A DNA stretch of 64,000 bases from positions 120,791,690 through 120,855,689 of the forward strand of contig CM019066.1 of the NCBI GenBank assembly GCA_009667805.1. Direction: 5' to 3'. Under the pieces are notes generated by a model. That model was not told the DNA's origin, ran no database searches, and was given only the letters and a program-made list of their open reading frames with translations. Below are positions 54,861-64,000 of the stretch, piece after piece. The translations under genes and the position numbers were made by a program. Every line of letters starts with the position of its first letter. The stretch's first letter is position 1. Source of the DNA: Leptobrachium leishanense. Its lineage: Eukaryota; Chordata; Amphibia; Anura; Megophryidae.

Positions 54861-55985
54861 GTGTTTTGAAAGTATTACTGATTCGTTAATTCCTAACGGA
54901 TTCTGCTTCCCAACTCGTTACACAACTAGTTTCACAGTTCCGCAAGAGCATTTTTACACTCGATAACAGAAACGGCCTTTTAGTGGACACAGTAAAGGAA
55001 GAATGAGTGGGTCCAGTGTTCCCTTTTTTTTTTTTTTAATGCAAAAACATGTATGTACATGGGATAAATTTTATATTTAAGAATTCATGCAAAAGAAAAT
55101 TAATAAGGACAACATAATAAATCTCCGGATCCCTGTATACTATTTCCGATTGACACAATTACTCAAAGTACCACAAAACCTGGAGCTCTGAAAAGGATAG
55201 GGGAGATGAGAGATTGTCTTCGTGAACACCATTTTATTACTGTAGACATACCAATGGCTGCTGACTGCAGTAAATTGATAGTTGTTGCAGTGGGCCCTTC
55301 AATATATATATATATATATAAACAGGTGTTCCATTCATCTGGCATGATGATAGAATTCATGCAGGGAACGGTGTCGCCTGCAACTTTACTGGGCTAGAAG
55401 AACCGATCACCAAGAACATTAAATTGCAAAGTGATTTTTCTCTGCATATTCGATAATATACTTTGGTAACCTCCTAAGGTGTTCCAATCAGGGGTTTAGT
55501 TCCATGACTTTTCTTTCAGACCTAAATCTGTTTACCCCAGGCCCTATGCCTACTGAACCTTTAAGTATAATGGCTCCTTTTGTTAACAGTTTGAGCCACT
55601 GTTCTAACCAAACTGCAAGCTTACTGTAAATTGAAGGCTCTTATACATTGTGTAGGACACAATAACAGTTTTCCAGTCAGAATAACAAACTATTCCCTGG
55701 CCCCTTGGTTCTGAGGGCAGCACAATCCACCACTTTTTGTGGCCACATGCAGTGGATCTCTGGTATCAAATGGCTCTCATTATCCTTCCACGTCTACAGC
55801 ACGACCATGCTTATGAGCCCTCCTTAATGAATCCAGAAGCTGATACCAATGGTCCTGCCTGTAGTGGCACCCTACTGCTGTGACTTAACGGTAGCACAGC
55901 ATCAGAATCATAATAGAGGTGGTAACAGAGTTGCTAATGGTCTTCTCATCCCAATATTTACCTATAGGAGCTCTCTTTTGCATTC
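54860..55985. other. Downstream intergenic DNA
   Basis: (AT)n run at 55302-55320. No gene, RNA or repeat family recognised. A T-run lies at 55026-55039. Confidence 0.5.
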
Positions 55986-55986
55986 A

Positions 55987-56925
55987 GGTCAATTCACTAA
56001 AGGTGAAACTCAGGAGAAGAGCTCTAGACCAAATCTAGTCAATTTGGTAAATCTAGACCAAATGGCCAAACCAGAAAAATTCTCCCATTTATCTCCCTTT
56101 CCAAATTGACTATTTGGTCTAGATTGTTCTCTTCTGACAATTCTCCGGAGTTTCAACTTTAGGGGGTTATTCAGAGAGCACCGAAAGGTCGCAGACATTT
56201 CGGTGCTCTGTTATTCCCCGCACTTTAGGGAATCAAATTTCCCCACCCTGCGGTGAATTCAGCAATCCCCGCAGGGTCCCCGAAGTGCAGCAAATTGGCT
56301 GCTGAATACCGCTGCCGCAAACCCATCGCCTGCCGCCACAACCCGCCGGACATCGGCCGCCAAATGCAGTCGACGAGCCGCCAACCAGCTGCAGAAGAAA
56401 GCCGACAAGCCACTGGGCGGGTAAGAAAAAAAAATTGAAAGTGTCAAAATTTGCTGTTTCCAAAAAATGTCTTAGCGAAAATATCTGGAATTAACATATA
56501 AGGACCCATGAATGATAATAAAGAGGTCTGTTACAGAAAAAAGAATACGCTATGAAAAAAGGAAATAAAGAAATTTGCTGAAAAATAATAACTTTTTACT
56601 GCAGATTAAAATAATAAACTGTTTATTAGATATTGTATAAAATCGGGAATATTTTTAACATTAAAGCCTATGGGGTTCGCCTGAATAAACCTGCCGAATG
56701 GCAACTTTTCACTGCTGTTCGGTGTTCTGTGAATAGATTAACCATTGCTTCTCTATGGGGAATTTCACGGCCTTCGAACAGACACCGTACTTGCTGGCAG
56801 TCCGCCAAAATTTGGCAAACTGCCTGCTATCTGGATAGCCAAATGGCCCCGAAATGGCACAGTACAGTATTTCTGGGCCAGATCGGATCTCTCTGAATAA
56901 CCCCTTAATTGAATAGACCTGATGG
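55987..56925. mobile_element. Family A MITE (copy 6) split by a Harbinger-like element
   Basis: CAGGTCAATTCACTAAAGGT starts the left part, which runs to CCGGAGTTTCAACTTTA (56161). The remaining family end, TTAATTGAATAGACCTG, resumes at 56905. The insert is 56162-56904. Confidence 0.85.
56162..56904. mobile_element. Harbinger-like element nested at TTA
   Basis: Ends GGGGGTTATTCAGAGAG and inverted GGGGTTATTCAGAGAG; TTA at 56159-56161 and 56905-56907. 743 bp without a transposase. Interior CGGTGAATTCAGCAATCCCC, AACCTGCCGAATGGCA. Confidence 0.88.
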
Positions 56926-57550
56926 AGCCAAATTGGTATAGACTTGGTTTCAATCTTTATTGCATTGGTGTTTACATTGTGGGCTGGTCTCAAGTTGGAT
57001 ATTCCTAATAGAACTATATATATTTTTTTCAAATTTACTTGGAACTTTTAATGCAATATAGCTTGATCGTAAAGGGTGTGAAATTGCTCCACATTAAAAC
57101 CGCTAAATGAAAAGAAACGACTGGAAAATAAGATTTATCTATGACGACTTTTGCCGTTGGTCATAACTTCCACAGCTAATTAAATGTATAATGCATGTTG
57201 AAATGGAGAAAACAAGTATGAATTCATCACTATTGCATCTTGGTTGAGGCAGCAAGGCTTAACCCATAACATTGTTAATCAGAACTTTTGAGAAGTGAAG
57301 TTTGGAGGTGAGGCTTTAAGGAAATTGAGTGGATTGACTGCACAAATTCAAGATGGGTCACAACACAGAGGGCAGTATGTCATACTCCTTGCCAAACTGC
57401 ATGTTGGAACAACCGGTTACAGCAGAAACTGTATTTTTCATATTTCTTATGTGACCTCTTTCCATTGGCGAGATTAATTTGTTTATTTGCAACAGCAATA
57501 TAATTTATCCCTCATGCATTTCTTTATGTAGCTGCAACCTACAAGAGATA

Positions 57551-58768
57551 CACTATTGCCAAAAGTATTCGCTCACCTGCCTTGACTCACATATGAACTT
57601 AAGTGACATCCCATTCCTAATCCATAGGGTTCAATATGTCGTCGGTCCACCCTTTTGCAGCTATAACAGCTTCAACTCTTCTGGGAAGGCTGTCCACAAG
57701 GTTTAGGCGTGTGTTTATGGGAATTTTTGACCATTCTTCCAGAAGCGCATTTGTGAGGTCAAACACTGATGTTGGACGAGAAGGCCTGGCTCTCAGTCTC
57801 TGCTATAATTCATCCCAAAGGTGTTCTATCGGGTTGAGGTCAGGACTCTGTGCAGGCCAGTCAAGTTCATCCACACCAGACTCTGTCATCCATGTCTTTA
57901 TGGACCTTGCTTTGTGCACTGGTGCACAGTCATGTTGGAAGAGGAAGGGGCCAGCTCCAAACTGTTCCCACAAAGTTGGGAGCATGGAATTGTCCAAAAT
58001 GTCTTGGTATGCTGAAGCATTCAGAGTTCATTTCACTGGAACTAAGGGGCCAAGCCCAGCTCCTGAAAAACAACCCCACACCATAATCCCCCCTCCACCA
58101 AACTTTACACTTGGCACAATGCAGTCAGACAAGTACCGTTCTCCTGGCAACTGCCAAACCCAGACTCGTCCATCAGATTGCCAGATGGAGAAGCGTGATT
58201 TGTCACTCCAGAGAACGCGTCTCCACTGCTCTAGAGTCCAGTGGCGGCGTTCTTTACACCACTGCATCCGGCGCTTTGCATTGCCCTTGGTGATGTATGG
58301 CTTGGATGCAGCTGCTCGGCCATGGAAACCCATTCCATGAAGCTCTCTGCGCACTGTTGTTGAGCTAATCGGAAGGACACATGAAGTTTGGAGGTCTGTA
58401 GCAGTTGACTTTGTAGAAAGTTGGCGACCTCTTCGCACTATGTGCCTCAGCATCCGCTGACCCTGCACCGTCAGTTTACGTGACCTACCACTTCGTGGCT
58501 GAGTTGCTGTCGTTCCCAAACACTTCCACGTTCTTATACAGCTGACCGTTGACTGTGGAATATTTAGGAGCGAGGAAATTTCACGACAGTATGCCACCTG
58601 TGCAACAAATCCTATCACAGTTCCACGCTGGAATTCACTGAGCTCCTGAGAGCGACCCAGTCTGCATGCCTAGGTGCTTGATTTTATATACCTGTGGCCA
58701 TGTAAGTGATTGGAACAACTGATTCTGATTATTTGGATGGTTGAGTGAATACTTTTGGCAATATAGTG
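57551..58768 (-). mobile_element. Tc1-type transposon
   Basis: Ends CACTATTGCCAAAAGTATTC and GAATACTTTTGGCAATATAG then TG, at TA (57549-57550, 58769-58770). 1218 bp. Coding on the minus strand. Confidence 0.93.
57617..58667 (-). pseudogene. Tc1-type transposase, several stops
   Basis: The ATG at 58667 is out of frame with the body (indel in 58625-58665). The body shows a helix-turn-helix ([15 protein letters not shown]), GRSRK linker, and the DDE triad: Asp in LWSDKSRFS, Asp in QHDCAPVHK, Glu in LNPIEHLWDE. In-frame TGA at 58028-58030 and TAG at 57803-57805 cut it. The C-terminal VIAAKG-type tail is still visible before a stop at 57617. Confidence 0.9.
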
Positions 58769-58769
58769 T

Positions 58770-59650
58770 ACATAAAAGACCACAGCATAAAGTCAAAAAA
58801 TCTAAAAGCTCCGAATAGGCCTGGAGAGATGCTCACAAGATGGAATAAAAGCATTGGCATAGAACTGCTGGAATAGCACTGCTCAAATTCCAGACCGGGA
58901 TACTGCGAACCATCACCTGCAGGATCACACCACCAGTCTTGGTTCGCAAAATTTATTACATAAAATGACAATAAAAGAGCCGGCTGCCAATGCGTTTTGT
59001 CACAGACAAAAAAGCAAAAGTGACTCTTCAGGGCAAAAAAACGTCATCTAATATAGCGTAAAAACCTACACATACACAGCAGCCTGTCACGTGATAATGC
59101 TCTGCCTAATCCCAACAATCTGTCCAAAAATCGACTGCACCTAAGAAGTCCCATACATTTCTAAAGGGTAGCATCTCCTCCAGTGTGCTAAAGGTTGAAG
59201 GATCGAATCCCGGCTTCCGTAATCAGTTATATTCTTTCCATCAAGAGCGGAATGCGCATGTTATCTTCTCTCCTTTTGTGTTGTGATAAAGCCCTGAAGG
59301 CGACCTAAATTTGATTAAAAATTAAGGTGCACCTCCAAGGTAATGGTACAGACCGTTTTACTCTTTTATTAGAGGAACACTCTACAAAACACACAATGCC
59401 CCTCCTTTTATCCTTAAATAGTTGGGCATATGTTGAGAAATATCATAACTTTTGCAAAAGACCACTCGGTACCAATTTTTCATATGGAACCACTAGCCAC
59501 CCGGCTACCTTCCTGAAACTAACCACTGCCTCCTGTATCTGTTCAGCAAACACTGTATTTGTGTCCATTCTTATTTTTTTTGTGTGGGACCTCTGCTCTC
59601 TCACTTTATATATACAACAATAACCTATTGATGTCACTTAGTACACGAAG
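58770..59650. other. Unassigned intergenic DNA
   Basis: No gene recognised. GGATCGAATCCCGGC at about 59201 resembles a tRNA B-box, but no tRNA can be built around it. Confidence 0.4.
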
Positions 59651-59654
59651 TACA

Positions 59655-59844
59655 GAAAAATGGACCGGCACTCTGGTTGGGTCAATGAGGCGCTTTATTC
59701 CATGGGTGCAACCACAATGTTTTCACTTTGGTACAAGCCTTTCTCATTTCATAAAGACTCATGGCGCAGCCAAACCCTTGTGGTGGCTCCCAAGGAATAA
59801 AGCTGCTCATTGACCCAACCAGAATGCTAGTCCATTTTTCTATG
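59655..59844. mobile_element. Palindromic MITE-like element
   Basis: AGAAAAATGGACCGGCACTC and TGGTTGGGTCAATGAGGC on the left mirror CTCATTGACCCAACCAG and CTAGTCCATTTTTCT on the right. 190 bp; no clear target duplication. Confidence 0.8.
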
Positions 59845-60048
59845 TTTGGTGTTGTTTGGGGTTAGAGTCTCTAAGAATCTGAGTGGCACCTGTGACTGGA
59901 TCTATTCAACAAGCGAGTGCTATTTCTCCTTTTTTTTTTTGTATATTTTGTACACTAAAGTGACAAGATGCAGGCTGCATATCTGTTTATCACAGAAATA
60001 ATGTGTAACTACCTTTTGTAGATGGTCATTATGTCACATTCCTATACA

Positions 60049-60498
60049 TTCACTTTGTTTCATTGTAAAATGTTGCAGGAACCCTGACAAAGCAGCACAT
60101 TTCACCATTTATTTATTTTGAATACAGGTTCCTTACAGACCAGGATCCCCTCTACCTCATGTTTCTACATCCTGCCCTAATTTATTGCAATGCACCTTTT
60201 TTTGAGAAAGGATTTTACCAGGAAGGATACATTGAGATTTCTCTCGTTTTCAAGTATGTTCTGGGTGGCAAGTATGTGCCGTTAGGTGTCTTGCACAAGG
60301 ACACTTACTGGAGAGGTGCGGGATCGAACCTGTGTCTCCTCAGTCTTTCTCCACGGTTACAGAGCAGTGATGTTACCTCTACTCCACCCAGCCGGCACCT
60401 TGCACCACACTGTGGAATATGTTGTCTCCATACAACATATATGAGTAATAAAGTCACTTGAATGGTTTATTACACAATAGTACAACTACCTCTATATA
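60049..60498. repeat. Duplicated block upstream of Tc1, copy 2
   Basis: Nearly identical to 16080-16532, including the SINE; only scattered base changes (for example TTACAGACC against TTACGGACC). Here no Tc1 end lies to its left. Confidence 0.88.
60197..60397 (-). mobile_element. tRNA-derived SINE with L2-like tail, copy 3
   Basis: Best preserved copy. Minus strand: GTGCCGGCTGGGTGGAGTAG head, A-box-like TGGAGTAGAGG, B-box GGTTCGATCCC (60320-60330), then GGACACCTAACGGCAC-type body reading into the LINE tail and ending at the T-run at 60197 (an A-tail on the minus strand). Confidence 0.85.
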
Positions 60499-62113
60499 CA
60501 GTCAGGTCCAGAAATATTGGGACATCGACACAATTCTAACATCTTTGGCTCTATACACCACCACAATGGAGTTGGAATGAAACAAACACAATGTGCTTTA
60601 ACTGCAGACTGTCAGCTTTAATTTGAGGGTATGTACATCCAACTCAGGTGAACGGTGTAGGACTTACAGCAGTTTGCAGATGTGCCTCCCACTTGTTAAG
60701 GGACCAAAGGTAATGGGACAATTGGCTTCTCAGCTGTTCCATGGCCAGGTGTGTGATATTACCCCAGAGTTCATTTCAAGTGTGCTATTTGCATTTGGAA
60801 TCCGTTGCTATCAACTCTCAAGATGAGATCCAAAGAGCTGTCGTATCAGTGAAGCAAGCCATCATTAGGCTGAAGAAACAAAACAAACCCATCAGAGATA
60901 GCAAGAACATTAGGCGTGGCCAAAACAACTGTTTGGAACATTCTCAAAAAGAAGAAACGCACCAGTGAGCTCAGCAACACCAAAAGACCCGGGAGACTAC
61001 GGAAAACAACTGTGGTGGATGACCGAAGAATTCTTTCCCTGGTGAAGAAAATACCCTTCACAACAGTTGGCCAGATCAAGAACACTCTCCAGGAGGTAGG
61101 TGTATGTGTGTCAAAGTCAACAATCAAGAGAAGACTTCACCAGAGTGAATACAGAGGGTTCTCCACAAGATGTAAACCATTGGTGAGCCTCAAGAACAGG
61201 AAGGCCAGATTAGAGTTTGCCAAACAACACCTAACAAAGCCTTCACAGTTCTGGAACAAGATCCTATGGACAGATGAGACCAAGATCAACTTGTACCAGA
61301 GTGATGGGGAGAGAAGAGTATGGAGAAGGAAAGGAACTGCTCATGATCCTAAGCATACCACCTCATCAGTGAAGCATGGTGGTGGTAGTGTCATGGCGTG
61401 GGCATGTATGGCTGCCAATGGAACTGGTTCTCTTGTAGTTATTGATGATGTGACTGCTGACAAAAGCAGCAGGATGAATTCTGAAGTGTTTCGGGCAATA
61501 TTATCTGCTCACATTCAGCCAAATGCTGCAGAACTCATTGGACGGCGCTTCACAGTTGGACAGATGGACAATGACCCAAAGCATACTGCAAAAGCAGCCA
61601 AAGAGTTTTTGAAGGGACAGAAGTGGAATATTATGCAATGGCCAAGTCAATCACCTGACCTGAATCCCATTGAGCATGCATTTCACTTGCTGAAGACAAA
61701 ACTGAAGGGAAAATGCCCCAAGAACAAGCAGGAACTGAAGACCGTTGCAGTAGAGGCCTGGCAGAGCATCACCAGGGATGAAACCCAGCGTCTGGTGATG
61801 TCTATGCATTCCAGACTTCAGGCTGTGATTGACTGCAAAGGATTTGCAACCAAGTATTAAGAAGGGAAAGTTTGATTTATGATTATTATTCTGTCCCATT
61901 ACTTTTGGTCCCTTAACAAGTGGGAGGCACATCTGCAAACTGCTGTAAGTCCTACACCGTTCACCTGAGTTGGATGTACATACCCTCAAATTAAAGCTGA
62001 CAGTCTGCAGTTAAAGCACATTGTGTTTGTTTCATTCCAACTCCATTGTGGTGGTGTATAGAGCCAAAGATGTTAGAATTGTGTCGATGTCCCAATATTT
62101 CTGGACCTGACTG
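60499..62113 (+). mobile_element. Tc1-type transposon, copy 2
   Basis: CAGTCAGGTCCAGAAATATT / AATATTTCTGGACCTGACTG at TA (60497-60498, 62114-62115). 1615 bp. Sister of 16533-18175. Confidence 0.95.
60823..61860 (+). pseudogene. Tc1-type transposase with broken N-terminus
   Basis: ATG at 60823. Compared with the sister copy, one base is lost near 60843 and two near 60896, so about 18 codons are out of frame with a TGA before the frame returns. From about 60910 to the stop at 61860 the frame is open: linker, DDE Asp (ILWTDETK), Asp (QMDNDPKH) and Glu (LNPIEH) intact. One extra codon (Gly) before QMDNDPKH relative to copy 1. Confidence 0.92.
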
Positions 62114-62281
62114 TATGAATATTTCAGGCCATGTTTTAAATAGTGCAGGAAAAGGGATAATGTATAGTGTCTAAACTTCCCATCCTAACAAAACCGGAAA
62201 CACTAGCACAAATTTCCACCCAAAAAGCATCTTTTATTGTTGTCAGATGTTACAGCAAAGTTTCAGCCTTATAAGACTTTA

Positions 62282-62863
62282 GGCATGGCCATCGTCCACT
62301 GGGTCTGTAGTCTGACGACCGACTTGGTCGTCTGTCTACGGACAACTTTTTTGAATGATCTGGGTCGTCCACTGCAAGCGACTATTGCCGATCCAGGTTG
62401 ACCGACGGGCAGACTGAAGAAAACTGGCTACTGTCCCTGGTGTTGAAAGGGCTTTAAACACACAGAACGCTTTCCTCAGAGCTTTCTTCAGTCTGGCTGT
62501 CTTTGGCTGCGTTCAGCAGTGCTGTAGAGTGAGGAAAGCGTCCCGTATGTTAAAGCCCTTTCAGTACCAAGGACAGCAGTCACTCTACAGCACAGACGAT
62601 CACCACCGAAGACAGCCGGATGTTCAGAAAAATAAATAAAAAGACTGCTGAAATTAATAAACAATTTAATAAATATATATATATAATTTTACACTGATAC
62701 CTATGGCATTCAGCTGTTTAAACCTGCCGAACTGAACCTCCAAAAATCAGGGCATTTTTTCATGTATATTGTACCAGGTTGAATCGCCTCCATGTTGTGG
62801 GATTGGTCTGACAACAGACAATCTCACGATCCCACAAATATGGTTCCAGTGGACGGCCAGCCT
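62282..62863. mobile_element. Non-autonomous element with GGCTGGCC ends
   Basis: GGCATGGCCATCGTCCACTG and inverted GGCTGGCCGTCCACTGGAAC. Flanks TTA / TTT suggest a three-base duplication. Inside are inverted blocks around GCTTTAAACACACAGAACGC and ACGCTTTCCTCAG. Confidence 0.7.
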
Positions 62864-63074
62864 TTTATTTGCAATGTCTTTGTTTTCGCTTCAGATAAGG
62901 GAAAGAGCACCTGGCTGTAATCCTTGAAATGTTAACCTACACCTCTGTGGAGGCAAACTAAACCGAGATTTTTCTACCAGTACTGGTTAGCTAAACTACT
63001 TTCCAGTCACAAAACAGTATAAAGAAATAATAGAGTTTGTTCTCTCAGCACCCAGCTTTGACTTGCTTTTCTTG

Positions 63075-63987
63075 CAGGCTAATTCAAAGAGAATCGAAAA
63101 GTCACCGCACGTTCGGTGACTTTTCTTTCTCTTCAATTCGGGTTGTTTTGCCGATCCCATTTCGGCGACCCTGCGGTGTATTCAGCAAGTACCACAGGGC
63201 CCCCGAATTGCAGGAAAAGGTCGCCGCAAACCCGACGAAAACTAACCGCAAAACCCAGCGAATGCACGCTGAAAACCTGCAAAAATATCTGGATTAACCT
63301 GCTGAAAACCACGGAAAAACCCGAGCAGGAGCCGATCACACGCAGCGAAGCCGCTGGAAAAAGCCGACATCGCAGTCGAAGGCAGTGAAAAACCGTTTGC
63401 TTGAATGTTTGAAAAGTGAAACGCCATTTGCAAAGAAACTGAGCGAAAATGTCTGAAATTTACATATGAGGTCCAATGAATGATAATAAAAAGGGCTGTT
63501 ACAGAAAAAATAAGTAAACTTAAAAAAAAAATAATAATAATCAGAACTTTTTTAAAAAAAAAAATAGAAATCCAGAAAAATGCTTAAAATATCCTAGAAA
63601 ATCTATAAATAAAGAGACTTTTTACTGCAGTATTTTATAATGAATGGTTTATTAGATATTGAATTAAAACGGGAATATTTTTAACATTGAAGCCTATGGG
63701 ATTCTCCTGAATTAACTTGCCGAATTAAACCACCGAATGGCAGGGCAATTCGGGAACCTTTCACTGCTGGTTTGTGTTCTCTGAATAGCCGAAGCAGTGC
63801 ATTTTCATGGGGATTTCACTGCCCTCGAACAGGCACCGAACAAGCACCGTATGTGCAGGCAATTCGCCAGGATTTGGCGAATTGCCTGCTCTCTGGATAG
63901 CCGAATGGCCAAGAAAGGTAACCAAACGCTGATTTTCAACGTTCGGTTACCTTTCTCCAGCCATTCGGATCTCTTTGAATTACCCTG
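63075..63987 (+). mobile_element. Harbinger-like element with hairpins at both ends
   Basis: Left CAGGCTAATTCAAAGAGAAT, right inverted CAGGGTAATTCAAAGAGATC. Left hairpin GAAAAGTCACCG..CGGTGACTTTTC (about 63095-63125) and right hairpin GAAAGGTAACC..GGTTACCTTTC (about 63914-63957). No transposase frame. 913 bp. Confidence 0.82.
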
Positions 63988-64000
63988 TTTGGTTGTCCTG

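Noticed and set aside
59195..59230. tRNA gene suggested by GGATCGAATCCCGGC
   Set aside because: No acceptor stem, A-box or anticodon arm can be placed about 50-70 bases on either side.

Overview
This is a vertebrate genomic window, most likely from an anuran amphibian (frog or toad). It holds one multi-exon vertebrate gene with long introns, packed with DNA transposons (Tc1, hAT, Harbinger-like, TTAA-flanked), an L2-like LINE with a tRNA-derived SINE that shares its tail, and an LTR retroelement. Species is inferred from repeat content only.

The single recognisable protein-coding gene is neuroserpin (SERPINI1) on the plus strand. Eight coding exons (28830-54493) splice into a 1233-nt reading frame of 410 codons plus stop, the same length as human neuroserpin. 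All splice sites are GT/AG and all phases agree. The reactive-centre P1-P1' Arg362-Met363 and the C-terminal HDFEEL are kept. A GC-rich, CpG-rich region at about 10500-11070 has a strong donor facing right (after 11066) and another facing left on the minus strand (before 10503). This fits the known head-to-head PDCD10/SERPINI1 arrangement with a shared promoter. No PDCD10 coding exon was found to its left.

Layout: 1-10500 is the putative PDCD10 intron 1 side, filled with repeats (48-bp tandem array, 365-bp tandem repeat, nested Harbinger/hAT MITEs, LINE reverse transcriptase remnant, a hAT element carrying a Tc1 element). 10500-11066 is the bidirectional promoter and noncoding first exons. 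11067-28816 is SERPINI1 intron 1, with a nested TTAA element, a composite Tc1 block, a telomere-like foldback element and a hAT-derived minisatellite. 28817-54493 holds the coding exons and introns 2-8; intron 8 contains a complete LTR element with 5-bp target duplication, itself hit by a Tc1. 54494-64000 is the 3' UTR and downstream intergenic DNA with nested MITEs, two further Tc1 elements and a Harbinger-like element.

All transposase and reverse-transcriptase genes are visibly broken, so the mobile elements look inactive. The most unusual objects are the gag-like-only LTR element, the SINE/LINE tail pair, the duplicated SINE-plus-Tc1 composite, the foldback element with a telomere-like core, and the minisatellite that grew inside a hAT element.
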